Source: a bacterium SCSIO 12741
Lineage (GTDB): Bacteria > Bacteroidota > Bacteroidia > Flavobacteriales_G > Salibacteraceae
Assembly: GCA_024398055.1 (NCBI GenBank)
Contig: CP073749.1
Location: forward strand, 2,356,594 to 2,420,593
DNA length: 64,000 nt
Direction: 5' to 3'
The translations under genes were made by a program, and so were the position numbers. The notes beneath the pieces are model-generated. The model was not told the origin of the DNA and did no database searches. It saw only the letters and a list, made by a program, of their open reading frames with translations. Positions 18,178 to 27,946 of this stretch are shown piece by piece. Within the stretch, counting starts at the first letter, position 1; each line of letters opens with the position of its first letter.

Positions 18178-19779
18178 ATGGGACTAAGTGACTTGCCGCC
18201 CCGGCAAAAAATGATCAACCTGATGTACCTCGTATTGCTTTGTTTGCTTGCGATGAACGTCTCCAAAGAAATTTTAAACTCATTCCTGATCATCAATCAG
18301 GGACTCAACCGAACCACTGAAAACTTTGACAAACAGTTGGACGTGGCCTATCAAAATCTGGCCAATGCCTTTCGTGATGATTCATTAAAGGTGGGTCCCT
18401 ATTTCCGAAAGGCTGAGATCATCCGTACAGAAGCAGCTGAGATTGTAGACCAAATTGAGTTTATCAAAGCGAGACTCAAAGAGAAAGCCGATGGCTTAGA
18501 GGCGGGGGCTGGTGATACCATGAAATTGGAGGATATTCAAAACCTCGATAACCAAGACATAGGTGCTGAGTTGATGATCGGGCAGGATCAGGTAAACCCT
18601 TGTACGGATAACCCCACCTGTGCGCTTTTACTCAAAGAACGCCTGGAGGCCTTTAATGCCAGTATTGCTGAGACGTTTCCAGATAATGAGGCCCTGGTTA
18701 GGGAACTTCAGATACCTCTGGAGGCCCAAAAGCAACATGATCTGGTCGAGGAGTGGGAGGTAGCTAATTTTTACCACCTACCATTAGCAGCAACCATTAC
18801 TAATCTGACGCGGTTCCAAGCGGCCGTTCGAAATTCGGAAGCTGTAATTGTCAAGAGACTTTCCAGGGATATTTTTATTGGAGATGATTCCTTCGATACC
18901 TTGGCCGTAAAGGTCATTCCACACTATGGAACTTATATCAACCAGGGAGATTCGTTTAAGGCGGATATTATCGTGGCCGCGTTTCGCAAGACCAAGCCAC
19001 CCCTGGTTGAGTTAAGAGGCAATTCTGGGCCTGTTAGCTACGAAAATGGGGTAGCTACCTTCGGTGTAAAAACAAACGCTGTAGGGCCGCAAAAATGGGG
19101 TGGAACGGTGAAGCTCCAAAATATGGCTGGAGACTGGTCCAGTTACGACTTTGAACATGAGTATTTGGTCTCTCGTCCAAACTTAGTGGTTTCGCCAAGA
19201 GCGATGAATGTGCTCTACAAGGGCTTAGAAAACCCGATCGATATATCGATGGCAGGTATTCCTTCCGAAGATCTAAGAGTGAGTGTGCCGGGCTGTAAAG
19301 TGGTTGCCAAGGATCGCTCCCGGGGTATGTATGATATCATTCCTAATGCGGGTAACACGAACAATACGGTAAACATATCGGTGTCGGCGGAGGTAAATGG
19401 GCAATTGGAGACTTTTACACCTATCGAATACCGTTTGAAAACGGTTCCCAAACCGGTGCCTCGATTTCGTGGAAAAACAGGCTATGTGAAAATGAGCCCG
19501 GCTGAACTGAGAACAGGTCGGGGTATTGCAGCCAAACTGGACAACTTCGTCTTTAATCTGCATTATGATGTGGTGAGCTACAAGGTAATGATTCGAAATG
19601 GCGACCGATCGATCACTTATAATGTTACCGGAGGACAATTCCCTCAAGAGGTTAAGAGGGCCATTCAAACGATGCGTAAAGGCCATGTTTTGTCTATTTA
19701 TGATGTGGTGGCCAAAATGAATAAGGAAGGAGCTAAAAACCGTCCTTTAGAAGGTAGCATTATCGTAGAGGTTAAGTAA
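18178..19779 (+). CDS. Second GldM paralogue
   Basis: 533 residues, 20 fewer than the first GldM, collinear with it from end to end: MGLSDLPPRQKMINLMYLVL at the start, one membrane helix (about 13-33), LQIPLEAQKQHDLVEEWEVA, NFYHLPLAATITNLTRFQAA, YEHEYLV-type and YRLKTVPKPVPRFRGKTGYV segments, and the same ending (ENRPLEGSIIVEVK-like). The main difference is a shorter middle where copy 1 has a Thr/Ser-rich insert. A Shine-Dalgarno sequence (AAAAAGGAG, 18163-18171) precedes the ATG. Codon use is less biased than in copy 1, suggesting lower expression. It is followed directly by a second gldN. No second gldL or gldK is present. It probably makes an alternative shaft using the same GldL motor (inference). 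Confidence 0.93.
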   Translation: MGLSDLPPRQKMINLMYLVLLCLLAMNVSKEILNSFLIINQGLNRTTENFDKQLDVAYQNLANAFRDDSLKVGPYFRKAEIIRTEAAEIVDQIEFIKARLKEKADGLEAGAGDTMKLEDIQNLDNQDIGAELMIGQDQVNPCTDNPTCALLLKERLEAFNASIAETFPDNEALVRELQIPLEAQKQHDLVEEWEVANFYHLPLAATITNLTRFQAAVRNSEAVIVKRLSRDIFIGDDSFDTLAVKVIPHYGTYINQGDSFKADIIVAAFRKTKPPLVELRGNSGPVSYENGVATFGVKTNAVGPQKWGGTVKLQNMAGDWSSYDFEHEYLVSRPNLVVSPRAMNVLYKGLENPIDISMAGIPSEDLRVSVPGCKVVAKDRSRGMYDIIPNAGNTNNTVNISVSAEVNGQLETFTPIEYRLKTVPKPVPRFRGKTGYVKMSPAELRTGRGIAAKLDNFVFNLHYDVVSYKVMIRNGDRSITYNVTGGQFPQEVKRAIQTMRKGHVLSIYDVVAKMNKEGAKNRPLEGSIIVEVK

Positions 19780-19851
19780 TTGAATTTTGCCCGGAGGGCT
19801 GCTCTCATTCCGCGTGCCGGAGTGGCTCTCCAGGGCCTTAAAAAGGAGTCT

Positions 19852-20702
19852 ATGAGAATTTTAATGATGGTAGTGGTATGCCTGGTCGGATTTACTTTTT
19901 CTGGCTTGGCTCAAGTATTAGAGCCAGTCGATCCATGTGGTCATAAACGAGAGCATCGATTGGGACGAAAGGTGATTCCCTATCCGTACTTGCGGGAAGC
20001 GGATGTGATGTGGGCACGCCGCGTATGGCGAAGAATCGATTTAAGAAAGAAGTTGAACCAGAGTTTATACTTTCCGACTGAACCGAATCAATGCCGCAAA
20101 AGTCTGTACGACTATCTCATGGAAGGGATTTTCGTGACCGGTGAAATTACCCCTTATCACCCTGGGGCGCCCACGGCTCCTGATGATATGTTTACTCGCC
20201 CCTGGACGCAACCGGAGTGGCCAAGCTACTTATCGATGAAACCTTGGTGCCCCAATACAACGAATGGGGGGAAGAAACAGGGTACTTAACCGTTAAAGAC
20301 ACGATTCAATCACATCAGGTACGTTTCTATGAGATCAAAGAAGAGTGGTTTTTCGATCGGCAGCGATCGGTGCTTGAAGTTCGTATCATCGGCATCAAAC
20401 CGGTCGCGGAGGTAGAAGGCCCAGATGGAAACCCGACCCTTCGAGATCTATTCTGGGTATACTTTCCGGAAGCCAGACACATGTTTGTACACAACGAAGT
20501 ATACAATCGACACAACGATTCACGCCCGATGACCTACGATGAACTCTTCCTCAAAAGGAGATTTGAATCCACCATTATCAAGGTATCCAATACCCATGAT
20601 AGAATGATCGCCGATTACAAAACAGGAATCGATGCCTTATTGGAAGCTCAAAAAGAAGAAGAGTTAATCTTCAATTTCGAGCACGATCTATGGGAGTATT
20701 AA
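19852..20702 (+). pseudogene. Second GldN paralogue, interrupted by a one-base deletion
   Basis: The start ATG at 19852 follows AAAAAGGAG and gives a signal peptide (MRILMMVVVCLVGFTF, ending GLAQ). The first frame runs through YLREADVMWARRVWRRIDLR and PDDMFTRPWTQPE, then goes out of frame and stops at 20289. The second frame picks up at about 20217 with VAKLLIDETLVPQYNEW and runs to 20702. Alignment with copy 1 (RPLTRDDVLKRMVSET against RPWTQPEVAKLLIDET) places the lesion at GAGTGG, where GAGGTGG is expected. Restoring one G gives exactly 283 residues, the length of copy 1. Everything else is well conserved, so a sequencing error or a very recent mutation is more likely than old decay. Confidence 0.88.
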
Positions 20703-20710
20703 GCGGGAAT

Positions 20711-21772
20711 TTACCTTTCCTGGTACATGTTTGCATAGTAGTTCTGGTAATCACCGTCAACTACTCGCTGCAGCCATTCGCTGTTGTTTAGGTACCATTC
20801 CACGGTATGGCGCAACCCAACTTCGAAAGTCAGGGAAGGTTTCCAGCCCAATTCGCGTTCAATCTTAGATGCATCGATGGCATAGCGCATATCGTGCCCA
20901 GCTCTATCGGTTACATAAGTGATCAACTTTTGAGAGGTGCCTACTTCCTTTCCAGTCAATTCATCGGTCACATCGCAGAGTAAGCGAACCAAGTCAATAT
21001 TGGTCCATTCGTTGTGGCCACCAATGTTGTAGGTTTCACCGTCTTTTCCGTTGCGATATACTTGTTCGATAGCTTCAGCATGGTCCACTACATACAACCA
21101 GTCACGAATGTTTTCCCCTTTTCCGTAAATCGGAAGGGGCTTCTCATTCACGATATTGTTGATGCAAAGCGGAATTAGCTTTTCAGGAAATTGAAAAGGT
21201 CCGTAGTTGTTCGAGCAATTCGAAATCTTTACCCGCATTTTGTACGTGTTGGCATAGGCCCGTACAAAATGATCTGACGACGCTTTGGAGGCACTATAGG
21301 GGCTCTTAGGGTCATAAGAGGTTGTTTCTTCAAACAATCCTGTTTCTCCTAAGCTTCCATATACCTCATCCGTAGAAATGTGGTAAAAGATGCGATTCTC
21401 GTAGTCTCCTGCCCATGCCTTTTTAGCCGCATTCAATAAGGTAACCGTACCAATCACATTGGTTTGAACAAAGGCTAAAGGATTTTCAATGGAGCGGTCT
21501 ACATGAGATTCCGCAGCCAAGTGAATAACTCCTTCAATGTTGTATTCGGTAAACAGAGCGTCTAATCCTTCACTATCGCAAATGTCTCCTTTGACAAATT
21601 TGTAGTTCGGAGCGTTCTCAATGTCCCGAAGGTTTTCCAGGTTACCGGCGTAGGTTAGTTTGTCCAGATTCAGGATTTGCGTATCCGGGTATTGGTTAAC
21701 AAAGAGGCGTACCACATGAGAACCAATAAAACCTGCTCCTCCAGTTATCAGAATGGTTTTTGAAAAAGACAT
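20711..21772 (-). CDS. rfbB: dTDP-glucose 4,6-dehydratase
   Basis: NAD-dependent short-chain dehydratase (353 residues) that converts dTDP-glucose to dTDP-4-keto-6-deoxyglucose. Visible motifs: NAD-binding ITGGAGFIGSHVVRLF (about 8-23), HLAAESHVDRSI (about 84), the catalytic THR/DE region ISTDEVYGSLGE, the YSASKASSDH block with catalytic Tyr and Lys, and NNYGPFQFPEKLIPL. These are RmlB signatures. It is the last gene of a minus-strand sugar-nucleotide operon that starts at 27081. The usual rmlA, rmlC and rmlD partners are not in this window, so the final sugar is unclear. Confidence 0.95.
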   Translation of the reverse strand: MSFSKTILITGGAGFIGSHVVRLFVNQYPDTQILNLDKLTYAGNLENLRDIENAPNYKFVKGDICDSEGLDALFTEYNIEGVIHLAAESHVDRSIENPLAFVQTNVIGTVTLLNAAKKAWAGDYENRIFYHISTDEVYGSLGETGLFEETTSYDPKSPYSASKASSDHFVRAYANTYKMRVKISNCSNNYGPFQFPEKLIPLCINNIVNEKPLPIYGKGENIRDWLYVVDHAEAIEQVYRNGKDGETYNIGGHNEWTNIDLVRLLCDVTDELTGKEVGTSQKLITYVTDRAGHDMRYAIDASKIERELGWKPSLTFEVGLRHTVEWYLNNSEWLQRVVDGDYQNYYANMYQER

Positions 21773-21784
21773 GATTAAGATAAA

Positions 21785-23080
21785 TTAGAGTGACCAGTAA
21801 CTAATGTTTTCAATCGCTCCGCGATAGATTCCCTTGATGTCAACCAAAAGACCTTCATCGGTGAGCATGTTTTTGAAGTCGCCTTCTTTCAAAGACAAGT
21901 ACTCGGCGTGATTAACAGCAACGATAATAGCATCGTATTTGCCAGAAGGCTTATCCGTTAATCCGAAGTGATACTCTTCCATCAATTCTTTGGAATCTGC
22001 GTAAGGGTCTACTACCTCTACATTGGCGCGGTAAGATTGCAATTCTTTAACCACATCAGAAACCTTGGAGTTACGGATGTCACTTACATTTTCTTTAAAG
22101 GTGGCACCCATGACCAAAATGCGTGCTCCAGAGATATTTTTGCCCGTGGCCAATATCTTCTTCACCGTTTGCTTGGCAACATAAAATCCCATGCTGTCAT
22201 TAACATAACGACCTGAGTTAATCACCTTAGCATGGTACCCCACACCTTCAGCCTTAAAGGTCAAATAGTAAGGGTCTACACCAATACAGTGTCCACCAAC
22301 CATACCCGGTTTAAAGGGCAGGAAGTTCCATTTGGTTCCAGCTGCTTCAAGTACTTCGTAAGTGTTGATGCCAATGCGGTTGAAAATGATGGACAATTCG
22401 TTCATCAAAGCAATGTTCAAGTCGCGTTGAGTATTCTCAATGATTTTGGCAGCCTCAGCAACCTTGATAGAAGAAGCGCGGTGCACCCCTGGCTCAACGA
22501 TCAATTCGTAAACCTTCGAGATCAAATCCAAGGACTCATCATCACTACCTGATACCACTTTCAAAATTTTGGTAATGGTGTGCTCTTTGTCTCCTGGGTT
22601 AATTCGTTCTGGAGAATATCCTACTTTGAAATCTTCGTTGTATTTCAGACCTGATTCTTTTTCCAAAACAGGAATACAATCATCTTCTGTACAACCTGGA
22701 TATACGGTGGATTCGTAAACTACGTAATCGCCTTTTTTCAATACTTTACCCACTGTAGACGAAGCTCCAAGCAATGGGCGCAGATTTGGTTGATTGTACT
22801 CATCAATCGGTGTAGGAACGGCAACGATAAAGAAGGTTACATCCTTCAGGTCGTCTGGATTAGCCGTAAATTCAATGTCACATCCTTCAAAAGCTGATGA
22901 TTCCAATTCTTCACTGGGGTCAATTCCTTGACGCATCAACTCTACTCGTTCAGCATTGATGTCGAAACCAACCACTTTGATTTTGCGCGCAAATTCCAGC
23001 GCAATTGGCAATCCGACGTAACCCAATCCGATTACCGCTAATTTGTTCTCCTTGTTCAGAATTTTATCGTACATGATCAT
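21785..23080 (-). CDS. Nucleotide-sugar dehydrogenase, TviB/WbpO type
   Basis: 431 residues of the UDP-glucose/GDP-mannose dehydrogenase family. The NAD site is [20 protein letters not shown] (about 14-33), the catalytic Cys is in [20 protein letters not shown] (about 265), and the C-terminal domain contains [20 protein letters not shown]. The short form and VESTVYPGC-like segment ([20 protein letters not shown]) favour UDP-N-acetyl-hexosamine dehydrogenases (WbpO/TviB, UDP-GalNAc or UDP-GlcNAc to the uronic acid) over UDP-glucose dehydrogenase, which is encoded separately upstream. The substrate is inferred. Its ATG overlaps the acyltransferase stop by four bases. Confidence 0.9.
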   Translation of the reverse strand: MIMYDKILNKENKLAVIGLGYVGLPIALEFARKIKVVGFDINAERVELMRQGIDPSEELESSAFEGCDIEFTANPDDLKDVTFFIVAVPTPIDEYNQPNLRPLLGASSTVGKVLKKGDYVVYESTVYPGCTEDDCIPVLEKESGLKYNEDFKVGYSPERINPGDKEHTITKILKVVSGSDDESLDLISKVYELIVEPGVHRASSIKVAEAAKIIENTQRDLNIALMNELSIIFNRIGINTYEVLEAAGTKWNFLPFKPGMVGGHCIGVDPYYLTFKAEGVGYHAKVINSGRYVNDSMGFYVAKQTVKKILATGKNISGARILVMGATFKENVSDIRNSKVSDVVKELQSYRANVEVVDPYADSKELMEEYHFGLTDKPSGKYDAIIVAVNHAEYLSLKEGDFKNMLTDEGLLVDIKGIYRGAIENISYWSL

Positions 23081-23673
23081 TGATCTTTTTTTCTCACATT
23101 TCCATCTGTTAACTCATAGTCGTCCCCACTCTCTGGGCACTTGGCCAGGCCATTTTCATCAAATTGCAAGCGATGACCATATTCACTCATCCAACCAATT
23201 TGACGGGCCGGATTACCAACCACAAGGGCATAATCCGGTACTTCTTTGGTGACCACCGAACCAGCACCGATAAAGGCATATCGGCCAATGGGGTTCCCGC
23301 AAACGATGGTTGCGTTGGCCCCGATGCTGGCTCCTTGTTTTACCACAGTTTGGCTGTATTGCCCTCTGCGATTAACCCCACTCCGAGGGTTGATAACGTT
23401 AGTAAATACCATGGATGGACCCAGGAAAACATCGTCTTCACATTCCACGCCGGTATAAACCGAAACGTTATTCTGAATTTTTACATTCTTACCCAATTTT
23501 ACTTTGGGAGAAATCACACAGTTCTGACCAATATTGCAGCCTTCGCCGATATTACAATCGGGCATGATGTGGCTAAAATGCCAAATGCGTGTTCCCTCCC
23601 CAATGATACAGCCCTCGTCAACGACAGCTGTCTCATGGGCAAAATAGGGTGATTTATCGTTTGATGTACTCAT
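23077..23673 (-). CDS. Left-handed beta-helix acyltransferase (WbpD-like)
   Basis: 198 residues from the ATG at 23673 ([20 protein letters not shown]). The body is a hexapeptide-repeat beta helix: [60 protein letters not shown] and [20 protein letters not shown]. The pattern is that of UDP-2-acetamido-3-amino-uronate N-acetyltransferases (WbpD/WlbB). With the WbpE-like aminotransferase at the head of this operon, it points to a diacetamido uronic acid or related sugar. A longer frame from 23706 is possible, but its extra residues lie inside the upstream gene. The chosen ATG overlaps that gene by 20 bases. Confidence 0.88.
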   Translation of the reverse strand: MSTSNDKSPYFAHETAVVDEGCIIGEGTRIWHFSHIMPDCNIGEGCNIGQNCVISPKVKLGKNVKIQNNVSVYTGVECEDDVFLGPSMVFTNVINPRSGVNRRGQYSQTVVKQGASIGANATIVCGNPIGRYAFIGAGSVVTKEVPDYALVVGNPARQIGWMSEYGHRLQFDENGLAKCPESGDDYELTDGNVRKKDQ

Positions 23674-24640
23674 CGAAATTGTAATGCTCTTTTTTATACC
23701 ACTCATCTTCTGGAAGAGATCGGAAATAATCGTAGGTCACTTTCAATCCTTCAGAACGAGAAACTTTTGGCTCCCAATTCAATACTTCACGGGCCTTGGT
23801 AATATCAGGCTGACGCTGTTTAGGATCGTTTACCGGAAGATCTTTGAAGATTAATTTCTGATCTGAACCGGTTAGGGCCAAAATCTCTTTCGCAAAGTCG
23901 AGAATGGTAATCTCATTTGGATTCCCGATGTTCACCGGATCCGTGTGTCCGGATAGGAGCAATCGGTAAATCCCTTCGATCAAATCGTCTACAAAACAGA
24001 AAGAACGAGTTTGAGATCCATCTCCAAAAATGGTTAGATCTTCTCCACGAAGAGCTTGACCAATAAAGGCAGGTAATACTCTTCCATCGTTCAACCTCAT
24101 CCGAGGTCCATAGGTGTTGAAGATTCGAACAATACGGGTATCCACACCGTGGAAGGTATGGTAGGCCATGGTCATGGCTTCCTGAAAACGCTTGGCTTCG
24201 TCATATACCCCTCTTGGGCCTACTGGATTCACATTTCCCCAATACGATTCGGTTTGAGGGTGAACGGTAGGGTCGCCATAAATTTCAGAAGTAGAAGCCA
24301 CCAAAATGGTCGCTTTTTTAGCTTTCGCCAATCCCAATAAATTGTGCGTTCCTAAGGAGCCCACCTTAAGGGTTTGGATAGGGATCTTTAAGTAGTCAAT
24401 AGGACTGGCCGGAGAAGCGAAATGCAGGATGTATTTCAAGTCACCCGGAATATGGACATACTTGGATACATCGTGGTGATAGAACTCAAAGTTTTTGAGT
24501 GGAAACAGGTGCTCGATGTTGCTCTTGTCACCCGTAATAAGGTTATCCATCCCAATTACATGGTACCCTTCTTTGATGAAGCGATCACACAAGTGGGATC
24601 CTAAAAATCCGGCTGCTCCGGTAATGAGAACTCTTTCCAT
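23654..24640 (-). CDS. UDP-glucuronate decarboxylase (UDP-xylose synthase) family
   Basis: 328 residues from ATG 24640 ([20 protein letters not shown]). An in-frame TTG at 24652 lies inside the upstream gene and is less likely. It is an extended SDR enzyme with the UXS signature set: [49 protein letters not shown], the catalytic [13 protein letters not shown] block, and [23 protein letters not shown] oxidises and decarboxylates UDP-glucuronate to UDP-xylose with tightly held NAD. The UDP-glucose dehydrogenase gene directly upstream supplies its substrate, a strong contextual match. The stop codon lies 20 bases inside the acyltransferase gene. Confidence 0.92.
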   Translation of the reverse strand: MERVLITGAAGFLGSHLCDRFIKEGYHVIGMDNLITGDKSNIEHLFPLKNFEFYHHDVSKYVHIPGDLKYILHFASPASPIDYLKIPIQTLKVGSLGTHNLLGLAKAKKATILVASTSEIYGDPTVHPQTESYWGNVNPVGPRGVYDEAKRFQEAMTMAYHTFHGVDTRIVRIFNTYGPRMRLNDGRVLPAFIGQALRGEDLTIFGDGSQTRSFCFVDDLIEGIYRLLLSGHTDPVNIGNPNEITILDFAKEILALTGSDQKLIFKDLPVNDPKQRQPDITKAREVLNWEPKVSRSEGLKVTYDYFRSLPEDEWYKKEHYNFDEYIKR

Positions 24641-24641
24641 T

Positions 24642-25940
24642 TTATCGGCCAATACTGTGGTACTCGTAACCTAATTCTTTCATCTCTTCTTGCTCGTACA
24701 AGTTCCTTCCATCAAAAATAAGTTTTGAACTGAGCTCGGTTTCCATTTTGGAGAAATCCGGAGTTCTGAAAACTTGCCATTCAGTACAGATCAATAATGC
24801 GTCTGCACCTACTAAAGCTTCATATTGATTGGAAGCATAGTTAATCTTGTCGCCTAAAACACCCTTCACATTTTCCATGGCTTCTGGGTCAAAGGCGGTA
24901 ACATCAGCACCAGCTTCAAGAAGTTTTTCTATGTTGTAAAGTGATGGGGCTTCACGAATGTCATCCGTGTTAGGCTTAAAGGCCAATCCCCAAACCGCAA
25001 TCTTTTTTCCTTTTAAGTCACCACCAAAGTGATCCAAAATACGTGGTATCAAAATGGTTTTTTGCTTTTGGTTGACTTCCATTACCGAGTTCAGAATCCG
25101 GAAATCGTAGTCGGCCTCAATAGAAGACTTGCTTAGCGCTTGAACATCTTTGGGGAAGCAGCTACCACCATATCCTATTCCAGGGAAAAGGAAACGGCGA
25201 CCAATACGAGAATCTGCTCCAATTCCAATACGAACTTCGTCAACATTGGCACCTACCTTCTCGCACACATTGGCGATTTCATTCATGAAGGTAATCTTGG
25301 TTGCCAAAAAGGCGTTGGCAGCGTACTTGGTCAACTCTGCCGACTTTTCGTCCATGTAAAGGATTGGATTTCCTTGACGAACGAAAGGCTTGTACAAATG
25401 CCCCATGTGGTCACGTGCGCGGTCAGAACTGGTTCCAACTACTACACGATCCGGTTTCATAAAATCTTCTACGGCGAATCCTTCGCGCAAAAATTCAGGA
25501 TTTGAAACTACGTCAAACTCTACGGTTGTATTCTTTTGGATGGCGGCGGTTACTTTTTCAGCCGTACCAACGGGAACAGTACTTTTATCAATAACCACTT
25601 TGTATTCGGTCATGATTTTTCCAAGCTCCTCAGCCACGCCCAAAACGTAGGACAGGTCAGCTGATCCATCTTCTCCCGGAGGTGTTGGCAAAGCCAGGAA
25701 GATGAAAAGAGATTCGTCAACCGCTTCTTTCAAGTTTGTGGTAAACGAGAGTCTTCCTTGAGAAATGTTCCGTTCAAACAAGGCCTCTAATCCCGGTTCG
25801 TAAATCGGGATTTGACCATTTTTCATTTGATCGACTTTCTTTTCGTCAATGTCGACGCAAATAACTTCATTGCCCGTTTCTGCCAGACAGGTTCCAGTAA
25901 CCAATCCAACATATCCGGTTCCAACTACTGCTACTTTCAT
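24642..25940 (-). CDS. UDP-glucose 6-dehydrogenase
   Basis: 432 residues; oxidises UDP-glucose twice to UDP-glucuronate. Motifs are the NAD site [20 protein letters not shown], the [18 protein letters not shown] substrate loop, [33 protein letters not shown], and the catalytic Cys in [18 protein letters not shown] (about 258). The C-terminal part has [17 protein letters not shown]. Its product feeds the UXS-type decarboxylase that starts one base after its stop codon. It follows the aminotransferase gene after seven bases. Confidence 0.95.
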   Translation of the reverse strand: MKVAVVGTGYVGLVTGTCLAETGNEVICVDIDEKKVDQMKNGQIPIYEPGLEALFERNISQGRLSFTTNLKEAVDESLFIFLALPTPPGEDGSADLSYVLGVAEELGKIMTEYKVVIDKSTVPVGTAEKVTAAIQKNTTVEFDVVSNPEFLREGFAVEDFMKPDRVVVGTSSDRARDHMGHLYKPFVRQGNPILYMDEKSAELTKYAANAFLATKITFMNEIANVCEKVGANVDEVRIGIGADSRIGRRFLFPGIGYGGSCFPKDVQALSKSSIEADYDFRILNSVMEVNQKQKTILIPRILDHFGGDLKGKKIAVWGLAFKPNTDDIREAPSLYNIEKLLEAGADVTAFDPEAMENVKGVLGDKINYASNQYEALVGADALLICTEWQVFRTPDFSKMETELSSKLIFDGRNLYEQEEMKELGYEYHSIGR

Positions 25941-25947
25941 AAGTTCT

Positions 25948-27081
25948 TTAGTGCTTTTCTATAAATTCAATAACACCATTGGTGATGTAGTTGAGTTGTT
26001 CCTCATCCAATTCGGTGTGAATCGGTAAAGACAGCACACATTCGGTTAGCTTGTCGGTTACTTCAAGACTAACGGTTAGTTCATGCTTTCCTTTGAAGGC
26101 ACCCTGTTGGTGAATGGGCAGCGGGTAATAGATGTTGGCCGGAATTCCTTGAGCTTGTAAATGCTCGAGCATAGCATCACGGTCCACACCATTCAATTTG
26201 ATGGTGTATTGGTGAAATCCATGCGTACTCCAGGACTCTGTAATAGGAGTGGAGATTTGAGCATAAGGAGCAAATTTTTCAGAATACCAGGAAGCTGCCT
26301 TTTGCCGGGCATCAACGTATTCATCGAGGTGTCTGAGTTTGATTCTCAAAATGGCCGCTTGAATACTATCCAAACGGGAATTGACACCAATGATGTCGTG
26401 GTAATATTTTTTTGACTGGCCATGGTTTGAAACCATGCGCAATTTTTGAGCTAAATCATCATCCTGAGTCATGATAGCACCGCCATCACCGTAGCATCCC
26501 AGGTTTTTTGATGGGAAAAAGGACGTACATCCTACCGTTCCAATGGTACCTACTTTACGGCGAGAACCATCTTGGTAAATGTAGTCGCTACCAATTGCCT
26601 GAGCCGTGTCTTCCACAACGGGAATGTTGTGCTCATTGGCAATGGTCATAATCTCTTCCATATTCGCACAGTGTCCGTAAAGGTGCACAGGGATAATGGC
26701 TTTGGTTTTTGGTGTAATGGCCTGCTTCAAGGATTCCATATCCAACGTGAAGTGGTTCTCATCTACATCCACAAATACCGGAGTCAGGTTCAAAAGACCG
26801 ATAACTTCAGCAGTAGCGATATAGGTAAAACTTGGAGTAATTACCTCATCTCCGGGCTTTAATCCGAGCGCCATTAGAGCAATTTGCAGGGCGTCCGTTC
26901 CATTTGCACAGGGGATAACGTGTTTTACATCCAGGTAGGCTTCAAGTTCTTTCTGAAATTCTTTTACTTCTGGGCCGTTAATGTAAGCGGTTGATCGCAA
27001 GACATTTATAACCGATTCTTCTATCTCATCCTGAATCTTTTCGTACTGGGTTTTCAGGTCAACCAGTTGTAGTTTTTTCAT
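25948..27081 (-). CDS. DegT/DnrJ/EryC1/StrS sugar aminotransferase (WbpE-like)
   Basis: 377-residue PLP-dependent aminotransferase that aminates keto-sugar nucleotides. It shows VIPCANGTDALQIALMALGL (about 55-74), GDEVITPSFTYIATAEVIGL, PVHLYGHCANMEEI with VVEDTAQAIGSDY, and the PLP lysine in TSFFPSKNLGCYGDGGAIM (about 190). The MKKLQLVDLKTQYEKIQDEI start resembles WbpE/WlbC enzymes that make the 3-amino group of UDP-GlcNAc(3N)A. It is the first gene of the minus-strand sugar operon; 90 bases separate it from the divergent gene at 27173, with no clear -33/-7 pair on its side. Confidence 0.93.
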   Translation of the reverse strand: MKKLQLVDLKTQYEKIQDEIEESVINVLRSTAYINGPEVKEFQKELEAYLDVKHVIPCANGTDALQIALMALGLKPGDEVITPSFTYIATAEVIGLLNLTPVFVDVDENHFTLDMESLKQAITPKTKAIIPVHLYGHCANMEEIMTIANEHNIPVVEDTAQAIGSDYIYQDGSRRKVGTIGTVGCTSFFPSKNLGCYGDGGAIMTQDDDLAQKLRMVSNHGQSKKYYHDIIGVNSRLDSIQAAILRIKLRHLDEYVDARQKAASWYSEKFAPYAQISTPITESWSTHGFHQYTIKLNGVDRDAMLEHLQAQGIPANIYYPLPIHQQGAFKGKHELTVSLEVTDKLTECVLSLPIHTELDEEQLNYITNGVIEFIEKH

Positions 27082-27172
27082 TTCTTTTAACCCTTGAAAA
27101 TAAACGTGCGAATATAATTAAATTTGACGGTCCGAAAGGTTCGTAAAACCTGGATATTATCACTAGTTTTCG

Positions 27173-27943
27173 ATGAGATTAAAAAGCACCAGTTATCTGA
27201 TAATTTTAGGCCTCATTTTGGCCTTTTCTTCCTGGTCTGAAAATGCTCAGGCTCAAAAGTCAAGACAAGACTCGATCATTATCCCCCATTTAGATCTGGT
27301 TTACTCCTATCGATTGCCTTCAGGAAACCTGGCCGATCGTTTTGGATTCTTCCACACCATTGGGGCTGCATTCTATGTGAAAGACCGTAAAGGCTTTATC
27401 TACGGCGCTGATTACGATTTTCAATTTGGTGATCAGGTTAAGGAAAATACCTTGACCAATATTTTAACCACAACGGGCCACTTGATCAACTCGGATGGAG
27501 AATTTGCCACCCTTAAGGCCAACTTTCGTGGATTTACGGTTTCTGGAAAATTTGGAAAGCTTTTCCCTTTGCTAAGTCCCAATCCGCATTCAGGTATAAA
27601 AGTTCTTCTTGGTGTTGGTTTTTGGCAGCATCGTATTCGGGTGGAGGATACCCAAAGAAATACTCCGCAGATTTCAGGCGAATATTTGAAGGGCTATGAT
27701 CGTATGAGTAACGGTCTTTTGCTTTCTCAATTTGTTGGCTATCAATACTTCAGCAATTCAAGGCTACTCAATTTTTACTTTGGTGTAGAGGTGGCTGAAG
27801 GGTTTACTCAAAATCGACGCGATTACGATTTTAATACCAAGGAAAAAAACACCGATAGCCGTTTCGATGCCTCGGTTGGATTTAAGGTGGGCTGGGTAAT
27901 TCCATTCTACAAGAAACGGGTGCAGAAGCGCTATTACAACTAA
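27173..27943 (+). CDS. Putative outer-membrane beta-barrel protein upstream of waaA
   Basis: 256 residues with a signal peptide (about 1-27, ending ENAQAQ). The rest is alternating polar/aromatic strands: PHLDLVYSYRLPSGNLADRF, FFHTIGAAFYV, GFIYGADYDFQFGD, HSGIKVLLGVGFWQH, LLNFYFGVEVAEGFTQNRRD, ending VGFKVGWVIPFYKKR. This suggests an eight- or ten-strand outer-membrane barrel. I do not recognise a named family. It lies three bases before waaA, so it is probably cotranscribed with the LPS-core gene, and a role in envelope assembly is plausible from context only. Confidence 0.8.
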   Translation: MRLKSTSYLIILGLILAFSSWSENAQAQKSRQDSIIIPHLDLVYSYRLPSGNLADRFGFFHTIGAAFYVKDRKGFIYGADYDFQFGDQVKENTLTNILTTTGHLINSDGEFATLKANFRGFTVSGKFGKLFPLLSPNPHSGIKVLLGVGFWQHRIRVEDTQRNTPQISGEYLKGYDRMSNGLLLSQFVGYQYFSNSRLLNFYFGVEVAEGFTQNRRDYDFNTKEKNTDSRFDASVGFKVGWVIPFYKKRVQKRYYN

Positions 27944-27946
27944 TTC

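Noticed and set aside
23674-23706. Longer N-terminus for the acyltransferase (start at 23706)
   Set aside because: The added residues lie within the upstream decarboxylase gene and are not family-like; ATG 23673 gives the usual short lead before the first hexapeptide turn.
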